DNA from: Bradyrhizobium sp. WBAH42
Lineage (GTDB): Bacteria; Pseudomonadota; Alphaproteobacteria; Rhizobiales; Xanthobacteraceae
DNA length: 64,000 bases
NCBI RefSeq assembly: GCF_024585265.1
Contig: NZ_CP036533.1
Location: 1,869,001-1,933,000, forward strand
Reading direction: 5' to 3'
Shown: one piece after another, positions 33,944 to 42,334 of the stretch
How positions within the stretch are numbered: the stretch's first letter is position 1
How the letters are laid out: each line of letters opens with the position of its first letter
Notes under the pieces: model-generated
What the model was told of the DNA's origin: nothing
The model's database searches: none
What the model saw: the letters and a program-made list of their open reading frames with translations, nothing else
Made by a program: the position numbers and the translations under genes

Positions 33944-34678
33944 ATGAGCAGACTACAAGGCAAGACGGCGGTGGTGACGGGCGGCGGGACTGGCATCGGG
34001 CTCGGAGCCGCCAAACGGTTCGTCGATGAGGGCGCATTCGTCTATCTGTTCGGGCGGCGGCAGGAGCCGCTCGATGCTGCGCTCGCGCAGCTGGGGTCTT
34101 CGGCGCGCGCCGTCAGGGGATCGGTCACCGACTTGTCCGACCTCGACCGGCTGTATGCGACGGTGAAAGCCGAACGCGGCAACGTCGACGTCCTGTTCGC
34201 CAATGCCGGGACCGGCGCGTTTGCGCCGCTCGGCCAGATCACGGTCGAGCATTACGACCAGATCTTCGACGTCAACGTGAAAGGGTTGGTGTTCACCGTG
34301 CAGAAAGCCCTGCCGCTGATGCGCAGGGGATCGTCGATCATCCTGACCGGATCGAGCACGGGCGTGATGGGGACGCCGCAGTTCAGCATCTACAGCGCGA
34401 CCAAGGCGGCGATCCGCAATCTCGCGCGCAGCTGGGCGCAGGACCTGCGCGGCACGGGCATCCGCGTCAACGTGCTGTCGCCAGGGCCGACCAAGACGGA
34501 GCTGGCGCTGGAGGTCGTGGGCGAGGAAGCATTCGATGCACTCGGCAACACGACGCCCATCGGGCGCGTCGGTGACCCCAGCGAGACCGGAGCAGTGGCC
34601 GCATTCCTGGCGTCCGCGGACAGCAGCTACATGACCGGCGGCGAGGTCTTCGTCGACGGCGGCTTGGCGCAGGTCTGA
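33944..34678 (+). CDS. short-chain dehydrogenase/reductase
   Basis: A 244-residue classical SDR with TGGGTGIG as the cofactor loop, FANAG on strand 4, the catalytic Ser in LTGSSTG and the YSATK pair. The C-terminus has YMTGGEVFVDGG. A GGGAG ribosome site stands ahead of the ATG. It is likely induced through the adjacent HxlR regulator under electrophile or quinone stress, an inference from gene layout. Confidence 0.93.
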   Translation: MSRLQGKTAVVTGGGTGIGLGAAKRFVDEGAFVYLFGRRQEPLDAALAQLGSSARAVRGSVTDLSDLDRLYATVKAERGNVDVLFANAGTGAFAPLGQITVEHYDQIFDVNVKGLVFTVQKALPLMRRGSSIILTGSSTGVMGTPQFSIYSATKAAIRNLARSWAQDLRGTGIRVNVLSPGPTKTELALEVVGEEAFDALGNTTPIGRVGDPSETGAVAAFLASADSSYMTGGEVFVDGGLAQV

Positions 34679-34689
34679 GGTCTCGTTCA

Positions 34690-34799
34690 CCTCTCCCGCT
34701 TGCGGGAGAGGTCGGCGCGAAGCGCCGGGTGAGGGCTTTCTCCTCTTGGTGACTGTCCCATCTCCTCTCCCGCAAGCGCCCGCAAGCAAGCGGGAGAGG
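34690..34799. repeat. paired CTCTCCCGC palindromic repeats
   Basis: At 34690-34711 the arms CCTCTCCCGC and GCGGGAGAGG enclose two bases; at 34764-34799 the same arms enclose a longer loop holding a partial duplication of CCGCAAG. GGCGCGAAGCGCC lies between them. The pair occupies the gap between the convergent SDR and amidohydrolase genes and could act as a terminator. Confidence 0.75.
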
Positions 34800-34845
34800 G
34801 AGTGCGCCTCCGTTGTAGGAGTCAGCCTAATCTCATCACGCTGGA

Positions 34846-35730
34846 CTAGATCCCCAGCAGTTTCCTTGCGTTCGCCTTCAGCACCTTCGGCCGGATCTCG
34901 TCGCGGATCTCGATCTTGGCAAAATCCGACAGCCAGCGGTCCGGCGTGATCACCGGCCAGTCCGAGCCGAACAGCATCTTGTCCTGCAGAATCGAGTTGA
35001 TGTAGCGCACCAGGATCGGCGGGAAATATTTCGGCGACCAGCCGGAGAGGTCGATGTAGACGTTCGGCTTGTGGGTCGCGACCGAGAGCGCCTCTTCCTG
35101 CCAGGGGAAAGAGGGGTGGGCGAGGATGATCTTGAGGTCGGGGAAATCGGCCGCGACATCGTCCATGTACATCGGGTTGGAATATTTCAGCCGCATGCCC
35201 ATGCCGCCGGGCATGCCGGAGCCGACGCCGGTCTGGCCGGTGTGGAACAGCGCGATCGCGCCGCCATTGTTGATCTCTTCGTAGAGCGGATAGGCCATGC
35301 GGTCGTTGGCGTAGAAGCCCTGCATGGTCGGGTGGAATTTGAAGCCGCGCACGCCGTATTCCTCGATCAGCTTGCGCGCCTCGCGCGCGCCGAGCTTGCC
35401 CTTGTGCGGGTCGATCGAGACGAAGGGGATGAGCACGTCGAGATGGTCGGAGGCGATCTCCAGCATCTCCTCGTTCTTGTAGCGGCGGAAGCCGGTCTCG
35501 CGCTCGGCATCGACCGGGAAGATCACCGCGGCGATGTTCTTGGAGCGGTAATAGGCCGCGGTCTCCGGCACCGTCGGCGGATGCTTGTGCGGCGACTTGA
35601 AATACTCCGCCATCTGCGCCTGGAAATCGTCATAGCCGTCGTCGGGATGGGTGCCGCAGGGCTCCTCGGCATGGGTGTGGATGTCGATCGCGACGACTTT
35701 GTCGATATCAGGCAGCTGCAGCTTTGGCAT
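34846..35730 (-). CDS. amidohydrolase 2 family protein
   Basis: A 294-residue TIM-barrel metallohydrolase or decarboxylase. The first metal ligands are in AIDIHTHAEEP (His18, His20), a second His is in GFKFHPTMQGF, a third in LAHPSFPWQEEAL, and the terminal Asp is in FGSDWPVI. This family contains gamma-resorcylate/ACMSD-type decarboxylases as well as true hydrolases; the substrate here is probably a small aromatic or keto acid. The ATG at 35730 gives the normal N-terminus. Divergent promoter region follows. Confidence 0.9.
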   Translation of the reverse strand: MPKLQLPDIDKVVAIDIHTHAEEPCGTHPDDGYDDFQAQMAEYFKSPHKHPPTVPETAAYYRSKNIAAVIFPVDAERETGFRRYKNEEMLEIASDHLDVLIPFVSIDPHKGKLGAREARKLIEEYGVRGFKFHPTMQGFYANDRMAYPLYEEINNGGAIALFHTGQTGVGSGMPGGMGMRLKYSNPMYMDDVAADFPDLKIILAHPSFPWQEEALSVATHKPNVYIDLSGWSPKYFPPILVRYINSILQDKMLFGSDWPVITPDRWLSDFAKIEIRDEIRPKVLKANARKLLGI

Positions 35731-36068
35731 GGTGTCCTCCCGACGGGTTGCCGAATTGATTATAGTATATAACGAATTTGGCAAGGCGCTGGTGGCGGCG
35801 AAAGCTCTGGCGGCGAAAGTCTTTGCCGGGCCTGACCTCCCATGCGCCGGATCGGGCCGATCTGGCCGCTTCTACTGTGCATGGGGTTGTTTTCACGGAT
35901 TTGCGGGAGCGTGGGGCAGTTAACATTGACATCACCTCCCGCCATGCCTTAAGAACCGCCCCGTCCCGGGCGGCTGGTCCGCCGGCGGGGAAAATCTCAT
36001 TTTGCCACATTCGCGCGTGCCGAAACGGTAGTGCCGAACACGGCCTTTCGAACGTTCAGGATTCTGCC
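35731..36068. other. divergent intergenic region before rpmJ
   Basis: Contains an AT-rich dyad TTATA-GTA-TATAA at 35760-35772, about 30 bases before the amidohydrolase start, likely a GntR-type operator or its promoter -10 area. The rest shows no gene; a promoter for rpmJ must lie near 35990-36060. Confidence 0.5.
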
Positions 36069-36194
36069 ATGAAGGTCCGTAACTCGCTGAAATCGCTGCG
36101 CGGTCGCCATCGCGCCAATCGCCTGGTCCGCCGCAAGGGCCGGGTCTATGTGATCAACAAGGTGCAGCGCCGCTTCAAGGCGCGCCAGGGCTGA
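36069..36194 (+). CDS. rpmJ: 50S ribosomal protein L36
   Basis: A 41-residue basic protein starting [19 protein letters not shown] and ending RRFKARQG, clearly L36. It lacks the four zinc ligands (three Cys and one His) of the classical form, so it is the zinc-independent type usual in alphaproteobacteria, where it is generally the only L36 copy. It lies alone, not in the ribosomal protein operon, and is followed by a hairpin terminator. Confidence 0.97.
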   Translation: MKVRNSLKSLRGRHRANRLVRRKGRVYVINKVQRRFKARQG

Positions 36195-36262
36195 CCTGAG
36201 CGGCCGATCCCCGCTGGGCGCCGCTGCGCGCCCGCAAGACCACGGTCTCACACGAGTTTGAC

Positions 36263-36290
36263 GCCGCCTTTGCTTTGCAAGGGCGGCTTT
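36263..36290 (+). terminator. terminator after rpmJ
   Basis: Arms GCCGCCTTTGC and GCAAGGGCGGC pair with one G-U, followed by a short TTT run. It ends about 20 bases before the next gene. Confidence 0.6.
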
Positions 36291-36309
36291 GCGCGTTTAG
36301 ACTTTCAAC

Positions 36310-36945
36310 ATGGCAGTGAGATTCCGTTTCGCGCGCACCCTGTGTCTGGCCCTCGTGCTGGGAACCGCCGGCCTTGCGCCGGCCGCCCTGGCCCAGCAGG
36401 TCGAGCCGCCCGGCAAGCAGAAGAAGCTGCCTGAGGCGCCGTCAAAGCTGCCGAAGGTCGACCGCAGCAAGAATCTCGATTTCCTGTTCGGCGCGCTGAA
36501 GGCGGCGCCCGACGAGGCCAGCGCCAAGCATGTCGAGGCGCGGATCTGGGCGATCTGGCTGCAGACCCCGAGCGACACCGCCGCGCTCCTGATGTCGCGC
36601 GCCAAGACCGCGGTCGATGCCAAGAAGATCGACGTCGCGATCAAGCTGCTGGATTCCGTCATCAAGCTCAGGCCCGATTACATCGAGGCCTGGAACCGGC
36701 GGGCGACGCTCTATTACATGCAGAACGACTATGGCCGATCGCTCGCGGACATCCAGCAAGTGCTGATCCGGGAACCGCGCCATTTCGGCGCGCTCGCCGG
36801 CCTTGGCATGATCATGCAGGAGGTCGGGGACGAGAAGCGCGCGCTCGAGGCCTATCGCAAGGCGCTCGCCGTCAATCCGCACCTGGAAAAGATCCCCGAT
36901 CAGGTCAAGGCGCTGACCGAGAAGGTCGAAGGCCGCGACATCTAG
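36310..36945 (+). CDS. exported TPR-repeat protein
   Basis: A 211-residue protein with a signal peptide (cleaved near ALAQQ, about residue 29) and TPR repeats in the C-terminal half, for example DVAIKLLDSVIKLRPDYIEAWNRRATLYYM followed by the repeat ending LAVNPHLEKIPDQ (described in parts). Likely periplasmic or membrane-associated, mediating protein contacts. No enzymatic domain. Plus strand, after rpmJ, with its own promoter probably inside the 115-base gap. Confidence 0.85.
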   Translation: MAVRFRFARTLCLALVLGTAGLAPAALAQQVEPPGKQKKLPEAPSKLPKVDRSKNLDFLFGALKAAPDEASAKHVEARIWAIWLQTPSDTAALLMSRAKTAVDAKKIDVAIKLLDSVIKLRPDYIEAWNRRATLYYMQNDYGRSLADIQQVLIREPRHFGALAGLGMIMQEVGDEKRALEAYRKALAVNPHLEKIPDQVKALTEKVEGRDI

Positions 36946-37069
36946 CTATAAGTCGATGATTTCTCGAGCGATCGCGGCCGGCGCGGATTAACCACGACCC
37001 GAGCCAAGGCGTCGCAAGGACTATTGCGGGGCCTGTTGCAGGCCTACCTGCATGGCAGGAGCGAAAGCC

Positions 37070-37330
37070 ATGAAGCGTTTGGTGGTTGCAGCTGTATTGC
37101 TGCTCGCGTCGGGAACGGTGAGCCTCGCCGACGGACTGTTCTGGGTGGTCGGCAACCGCGCCACCGGCAAATGCGCCATCGTGACCAGCAATCCGGTCAT
37201 CATCGGCGACATCTGGTTCGGCGACGGTCCCTACAAGTCCAGGGCCGATGCCAAGCTTGCCCGGTCGACGATCCGCGTCTGCCCCCCGGTCACGCCCGAG
37301 CAGGAAAAAGAAGAGGACGGGGCGAACTAG
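37070..37330 (+). CDS. small exported protein, 86 aa
   Basis: Signal peptide MKRLVVAAVLLLASGTVSLA, then a mature domain of about 65 residues with one Cys pair (GKCAIVTSN and RVCPPV) that could form a disulphide, and a short acidic tail. AGGAG lies about 10 bases before the ATG at 37070; an ATG at 37052 is in frame but would hide the signal peptide. Similar small proteins are common in Bradyrhizobium; function unknown. Confidence 0.75.
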   Translation: MKRLVVAAVLLLASGTVSLADGLFWVVGNRATGKCAIVTSNPVIIGDIWFGDGPYKSRADAKLARSTIRVCPPVTPEQEKEEDGAN

Positions 37331-37337
37331 CCGGTCC

Positions 37338-37520
37338 TCAATGCAGGACGCTGCTGCCGCGCTCGACCAGGCCGCGGTCGGCGGCTGCGGCGTAAGCTCT
37401 TGCAAGCTCCGCCTCGAGATGCTCGTTGATCAGCAGCAGCGCCCGCACGGCACCGCGCAGGTCGCCGTTGCAGCTCGCGACGATTTCGTCGATTGCAGTG
37501 TCGTTCGATCTGAAGCTCAT
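37338..37520 (-). CDS. small hypothetical protein, 60 aa
   Basis: A helical acidic protein (MSFRSNDTAIDEIVASCNGD, ALLLINEHLEAELARAYAA). GGAG stands about nine bases before the ATG at 37520. Short proteins of this pattern, with a conserved LLINEHLEAEL-type helix, occur widely in Bradyrhizobium genomes as far as I recall, but no function is known. Convergent with the preceding exported protein, gap of 7 bases. Confidence 0.6.
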   Translation of the reverse strand: MSFRSNDTAIDEIVASCNGDLRGAVRALLLINEHLEAELARAYAAAADRGLVERGSSVLH

Positions 37521-37821
37521 CAAAAATTCTCCGGTTCAAACCAGGACATATCCTGCCGGTCTTTCCCGCATCCCCTAAGCTGCGAGGAGGATCGGCGCCC
37601 ATCCGCGCCTAGATGGCGGAACCGACCGTGGCGATTATATGGAAGCCGCGATGACGCCTGCATGAAGCTGGTCCGAAGCTTGCGTGCCGCTTGGAATAGC
37701 TCTGATTTCGTTGAGTTTTCTCGATCGACAATTATGCACATATCCACAGCCCCTGCATTTTCAGTGGAAGCGCTGACTGCCGGCGGCGAAACTGCCGCCC
37801 GATCAGACCCGTAACTGCCCC
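37521..37821. other. divergent intergenic region
   Basis: Separates the 60-residue gene from the hydrolase. I see no gene, strong hairpin or clear operator in it; it must hold promoters for both sides. Confidence 0.4.
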
Positions 37822-38805
37822 GTGCCCAGGATCACCCGGATTCTCTCCATGATCGTGATGTCAGTCGTGACGGCGCTGGTTCTGCTGGCGCTGCTCACGC
37901 AGGCCGGGGTCGTCGCCGTGCAGCGTGCCTTTCCGCCGCAGGGCCGCATGATCGAGGTCGATGGCGCGAGGCTTCATCTCGTCGACATCGGCCCACGCGA
38001 TTCCGGTCCTCCGATCGTGATGCTGCACGGCGCGAGCTCCAATCTCGAAGCGATGCGGCGGCCGCTCGGCGATCTCCTCGCCAGGGATCACCGCGTGATT
38101 CTGATCGACCGTCCCGGCCATGGCTGGAGCCCGCGCGCGAGCCGGCAGGATTCGACGCCGCAGATCCAGGCGCGCATGATCGACGAGGCGCTTGGCAAGC
38201 TCGGGATCGATCGCGCGGTCTTCGTGGTGCATTCCTGGAGCGGCGCGCTCGGCGCGCGGATCGCGCTCGATCATCCGCACCGCGTTGCGGGTCTCGTGAT
38301 GCTCGCGCCCGTCACGCATCCCTGGCGCGGGGGCGTCGGGCGCTACAACGAGATCATCGCAACGCCAGTCATCGGCCCGCTGCTCGCCTACACGATCACG
38401 CTGCCGCTCGGCTATTTCGTCACCGAAGCCGGGGCGCGCAACGTGTTCCTGCCGCAGACGATGCCGGACGGATTCGTGCAGGACTCGGCGACGCCGCTCT
38501 TGCTGCGCCCGCGCGAGTTCATCGCCAATGCCTATGATCTGGTGACGCTGAAAGAGTCGGTTGCCGCGCAAGTCGCGCGCTATGGCGAGATCAATGCGCC
38601 GGTCACGATCATCGCCGGCGAGCCCGACAAGACGGTGAGAACCAGCATCCACGCGCGCCCGTTCGCCGCGGCGGTGCCAAATGCAAAGCTGATCGTGCTG
38701 CCCGATCTCGGCCACATGGTGCAGAACGCCGTGCCGGATCTCGTGAAGGCGGAGATCGAGACGATGATCGGAAACATCGCCCCGGCGCAGGCGGCCGCCG
38801 ACTAA
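37822..38805 (+). CDS. membrane-anchored alpha/beta hydrolase
   Basis: A 327-residue protein with one N-terminal membrane helix (about residues 10-32) and an alpha/beta hydrolase domain on the periplasmic side. The oxyanion block is MLHGASSN; RPGHGWSPR follows; the nucleophile is Ser138 in FVVHSWSGA, where the usual first Gly of G-x-S-x-G is Val; the acid is in AGEPDKTV and the His in DLGHMVQNA. The start is a GTG at 37822. Substrate unknown. Confidence 0.85.
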   Translation: MPRITRILSMIVMSVVTALVLLALLTQAGVVAVQRAFPPQGRMIEVDGARLHLVDIGPRDSGPPIVMLHGASSNLEAMRRPLGDLLARDHRVILIDRPGHGWSPRASRQDSTPQIQARMIDEALGKLGIDRAVFVVHSWSGALGARIALDHPHRVAGLVMLAPVTHPWRGGVGRYNEIIATPVIGPLLAYTITLPLGYFVTEAGARNVFLPQTMPDGFVQDSATPLLLRPREFIANAYDLVTLKESVAAQVARYGEINAPVTIIAGEPDKTVRTSIHARPFAAAVPNAKLIVLPDLGHMVQNAVPDLVKAEIETMIGNIAPAQAAAD

Positions 38806-38864
38806 AGCGTTTCGAGCGAAGTGGAAACCGCTTCGCGGGAAGAAAACGCGTCTAAATAAGAAAG

Positions 38865-38906
38865 CTAGAGCTTTCGGCTCTGATCCAATCAGAACCGAAG
38901 CTCTAG
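38865..38906. repeat. imperfect palindromic repeat, Rhizobiales intergenic type
   Basis: CTAGAGCTTTCGG.. pairs with ..CCGAAGCTCTAG over about 18 bases with a central GATCCAATC. It is preceded by the AAAGCGTTTCGAGCGAAGTG segment (38812-38831) that accompanies this repeat in other rhizobia. It lies between the convergent hydrolase and cytochrome c genes and could terminate both. Confidence 0.75.
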
Positions 38907-38924
38907 CGGCCGCCTCTTGCGCGC

Positions 38925-39320
38925 TTACTGCTTGGTCTTTCCGTCCTTGTCGTATTGGGCAAGGAAGGCCCAGAGATTGTTGATCTCGGTCTCGTTCTTG
39001 ATGCCGGCGAACGCCATCTTGGTGCCGGGGATCTTGGCCTTGGGGTCCTTGATGTATTCCTTGAACGTGGCCTCGTCCCAGGTGATGCCGGAATTCTTGT
39101 TCGCGTCCGAGTAGCTATAGCCCTCTACCGTGCCCGACTTGCGGCCGTTGAGGCCGTTGAGCTCGGGGCCGACCTTGTTCTTGGCGCCTTCGCCGATCGC
39201 GTGGCAGGCCAGGCACTTGTTGAACGAAGTCTTGCCGGCCGCGACATCCTGCGCCATCGCGGCGGGTGCGGTGGCAATGACGGTGAGGATCGTCAGCGCG
39301 CCGAAAGTCAGTTTTGTCAT
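38925..39320 (-). CDS. class I cytochrome c
   Basis: A 131-residue soluble periplasmic cytochrome. A signal peptide (cut after AAMAQ, near residue 24) precedes KCLACH (Cys36, Cys39, His40), the heme attachment site; the axial Met102 is in GTKMAFAG. The C-terminal helix LWAFLAQYDKDG is typical of mitochondrial-like cytochrome c/c2. It carries electrons between respiratory complexes. It is divergent from glcD, but I see no direct link with glycolate oxidation. Confidence 0.93.
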   Translation of the reverse strand: MTKLTFGALTILTVIATAPAAMAQDVAAGKTSFNKCLACHAIGEGAKNKVGPELNGLNGRKSGTVEGYSYSDANKNSGITWDEATFKEYIKDPKAKIPGTKMAFAGIKNETEINNLWAFLAQYDKDGKTKQ

Positions 39321-39549
39321 AAGTGTGCTCTTCGTCTCTTCCCGGGTCAGATGGAGGGTCGTGGTTTTGGCAGGTCCATTGCAAGGGGACAAGCCGCGAA
39401 ACTTTGACAGGTTTCCTGCTAGCAGACTTGCCCCAGAGAGAACTTGCGCTGCAACAAAGCAATGGGACCTTCGGAGGACCTACCCAAGGACGGCAAGACA
39501 TGATTGATTTGCCGAGATAATTCCATCCGTCGGACGAGGGCTTCTTAAA

Positions 39550-41043
39550 ATGGCCATCATGATGCCCGCCAGCGACCAGGCCGTGCTGGCGCGTCGCAGC
39601 GAAATCGTCGCCGCCTTGCGCGCCATCGTGCCGGGCGAGGGCGTGATTGATACGCCTGCCGAAATGCGGGCCTATGAATCCGACGGGCTGACCGCCTATC
39701 GGCAGCCGCCGATGGTCGTGGTGTTGCCGGATACGACCGAGCAGGTCTCGCTCATCCTGAAATATTGCGCCGCGCAGGGCATCAAGGTGGTGCCGCGCGG
39801 CTCCGGCACCTCGCTGTCCGGCGGCGCGCTGCCGCTCGAGGACGGCGTGCTGCTCGGCCTCGGCAAGTTCAAGCGCATCCGCGAGATCGATTTCGACAAC
39901 CGCGTCGTCGTCACCGAGCCAGGCGTCACCAATCTCGCCATCAGCCAGGCGGTCGCGCATGCCGGCTTCTATTACGCGCCGGATCCGTCCTCCCAGATCG
40001 CCTGCTCGATCGGCGGCAACGTGGCGGAAAATTCCGGCGGCGTGCACTGCCTGAAATACGGCATGACCACCAACAACGTGCTCGGCTGCGAGATCGTGCT
40101 GATGAGCGGCGAGATCCTGCGCATCGGGGGCAAGGGGTGCGAGAATCCCGGCTATGACCTGATGGGCGTCATCACCGGCTCGGAAGGCCTGCTCGGCGTC
40201 ATCACCGAGATCACGGTGCGCATCCTGCAGAAGCCGGAGACGGCGCGCGCGCTGATGGTCGGCTTCGCGCAAGTCGAGGCGGCCGGCGAATGCGTGGCGC
40301 GCATCATCGGCGCCGGCATCATCCCCGGCGGCATGGAGATGATGGACAAGCCCGCGATCCATGCCGCGGAGGCCTTCGTCCATGCCGGCTATCCGCTCGA
40401 TGTCGAGGCGCTGCTCATCATCGAGCTCGACGGGCCCAAGATCGAGGTCGACGAGCTGATCACCCGGGTCGAGAGCATCGCAAGAGGCTGCGGCTCGGTG
40501 ACGCTGCAGATTTCCAATTCCGAGGCCGAGCGCAACCTGTTCTGGGCCGGCCGCAAGGCCGCGTTCCCCGCGGTGGGCCGCATCTCGCCCGATTATCTCT
40601 GCATGGACGGTACGATCCCGCGCGGCGCGCTGCCGAAGGCGCTCGCGCGTATCCGCGAGCTCGGCGAAAAATACCAGCTCGGCTGCGCCAACGTGTTCCA
40701 CGCCGGCGACGGCAATCTGCACCCCTTGATCCTCTACGATGCCAACAAGCCCGGCGAGATCGAGCGCGCCGAAGCCTTCGGCGCCGACATCCTGCGCGCC
40801 TGCGTCGAGTTCGGCGGCGTGCTCACCGGCGAGCACGGCGTCGGCATCGAGAAGCGCGACCTGATGCCCGACATGTTCAGCGAGATCGACCTCAACCAGC
40901 AGCAGCGCCTGAAATGCGCCTTCGACGCGCAGGGCCTGCTCAATCCCGGAAAAGTGTTTCCGACCCTGCACCGCTGCGCCGAGCTCGGCCGCATGCACGT
41001 CCACGCGGGCAAGCTGGCGTTCCCGGATTTGCCGCGGTTTTAG
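39550..41043 (+). CDS. glcD: glycolate oxidase subunit GlcD
   Basis: The 497-residue FAD-binding subunit of glycolate oxidase, which oxidises glycolate (and D-lactate) to glyoxylate at the membrane. The N-terminal FAD_binding_4 domain has VPRGSGTSLSGGALP and SIGGNVAENSGGVHCLKYG; the C-terminal FAD-oxidase domain ends with NVFHAGDGNLHPLILYD and GGVLTGEHGVGIEKRDLM. Length matches the family. It is the first gene of a tight glcDEF operon, with glcE only 7 bases downstream. Confidence 0.96.
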   Translation: MAIMMPASDQAVLARRSEIVAALRAIVPGEGVIDTPAEMRAYESDGLTAYRQPPMVVVLPDTTEQVSLILKYCAAQGIKVVPRGSGTSLSGGALPLEDGVLLGLGKFKRIREIDFDNRVVVTEPGVTNLAISQAVAHAGFYYAPDPSSQIACSIGGNVAENSGGVHCLKYGMTTNNVLGCEIVLMSGEILRIGGKGCENPGYDLMGVITGSEGLLGVITEITVRILQKPETARALMVGFAQVEAAGECVARIIGAGIIPGGMEMMDKPAIHAAEAFVHAGYPLDVEALLIIELDGPKIEVDELITRVESIARGCGSVTLQISNSEAERNLFWAGRKAAFPAVGRISPDYLCMDGTIPRGALPKALARIRELGEKYQLGCANVFHAGDGNLHPLILYDANKPGEIERAEAFGADILRACVEFGGVLTGEHGVGIEKRDLMPDMFSEIDLNQQQRLKCAFDAQGLLNPGKVFPTLHRCAELGRMHVHAGKLAFPDLPRF

Positions 41044-41050
41044 ATCCGCG

Positions 41051-42334
41051 ATGAACGAATTGCTTTCCTTTGTGAACTTCGATACCGGCTCAGTGGTGGA
41101 TACGCTCAAGGTCAGAGACGCCAAAGACGTCGAAGAGGTGGTGCGCGCGGCGATTGCCAATGAGCAGCCGCTCGAGATCATCGGCCATGGCGGCAAGCGC
41201 GGCATCGGCCACGCGATGGCGACCAACGCCGTGCTCGACGTCTCCGCGCTCAATGCCGTCACCTCCTACGAGCCGAACGAGCTCATCATCACGCTCCAGG
41301 CCGGCGCGCCGCTTGCCGACGTGCTGGCGCTGATCGATGCCAAGAACCAGCAATTCGCCTTCGAGCCGATGGATACCGCGCCGCTGCTCGGCACGCCGGT
41401 GTCAGGCACCATCGGCGGCATGATCGCGGCCGGGCTTGCCGGGCCGCGGCGCATCCGGGCGGGCGGGGCGCGCGACCACCTGCTCGGCGCGCATGCCGTC
41501 TCCGGCTTCGGCGACAGTTTCAAGACCGGCGGCAAGGTGGTGAAGAACGTCACCGGCTACGACCTCTGCAAGCTGCTGGCGGGGTCCTGGGGCACGCTGT
41601 CGGTGATGACGGAAGTGACGCTGAAGGTGATGCCCAAGCCCGAGGCCGAGCGGACGCTGCTGCTGCGCGGGCTCGACGATGCCGCCGCCAACAAGGCCAT
41701 GACCGCGGCGCTCGGCTCGCCCTTTGACGTCTCGGCCGCCGCGCATCTGCCGAAATCGGCGCTCCGGGCCAGGACCGAGCGGCTCGGCGATCTCGCAGGG
41801 GAGGGCGAGGCGCTGACGGTGCTGCGGCTCGAGGGCATCACCGCATCTGCTGCGCACCGCGCCGGCTCGCTGCGCGAATTGCTGGCGCCGTTTGGAACCG
41901 CGACGCTGATCGAGGACGCGGCATCCGCGGCGCTGTGGACCGCCATCCGCGACGTGCTGCCGTTCGCGGCCAGTGGTTCGCTCGGCGCCTGGCCAGTCTG
42001 GCGGATCGTCTGCCCGCCGGCCTCGGGCGCGGCGCTCGGCACTCAATTGGCGCGCGAGACGGGCGGCGATGTGATCTACGATTGGGGCGGCGGCCTGATC
42101 TGGGCGGCGCTCCCGCCGAAGCCGGACGCGCATGCCGCGCTCGTGCGGGCGCGCGCGAACGCGGTCGGTGGGCATGCCACGCTGATCCGGGCGACTGATG
42201 ATGTCAGGCGCGACGTCGATGTGTTTCATCCGCAGGCACCGGGTATTGCCGCGCTGAGCGAGCGGGTGCGCGCCAGCTTCGATCCGAAGACCATTCTCAA
42301 CCGGGGGCGGCTCACGCGGAGCGCTGGCCGATGA
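41051..42334 (+). CDS. glcE: glycolate oxidase FAD-binding subunit GlcE
   Basis: A 427-residue GlcE. It carries a FAD_binding_4-type domain with GHGGKRGIGHAMATNAVLD and GTPVSGTIGGMIAAGLAGPRR, related to GlcD but lacking its complete C-terminal domain. The second half (about 230-400) is the less conserved part typical of GlcE. Its stop overlaps the start of glcF by four bases, indicating coupling. Function with GlcD and GlcF in the membrane complex is well supported by operon order. Confidence 0.94.
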   Translation: MNELLSFVNFDTGSVVDTLKVRDAKDVEEVVRAAIANEQPLEIIGHGGKRGIGHAMATNAVLDVSALNAVTSYEPNELIITLQAGAPLADVLALIDAKNQQFAFEPMDTAPLLGTPVSGTIGGMIAAGLAGPRRIRAGGARDHLLGAHAVSGFGDSFKTGGKVVKNVTGYDLCKLLAGSWGTLSVMTEVTLKVMPKPEAERTLLLRGLDDAAANKAMTAALGSPFDVSAAAHLPKSALRARTERLGDLAGEGEALTVLRLEGITASAAHRAGSLRELLAPFGTATLIEDAASAALWTAIRDVLPFAASGSLGAWPVWRIVCPPASGAALGTQLARETGGDVIYDWGGGLIWAALPPKPDAHAALVRARANAVGGHATLIRATDDVRRDVDVFHPQAPGIAALSERVRASFDPKTILNRGRLTRSAGR

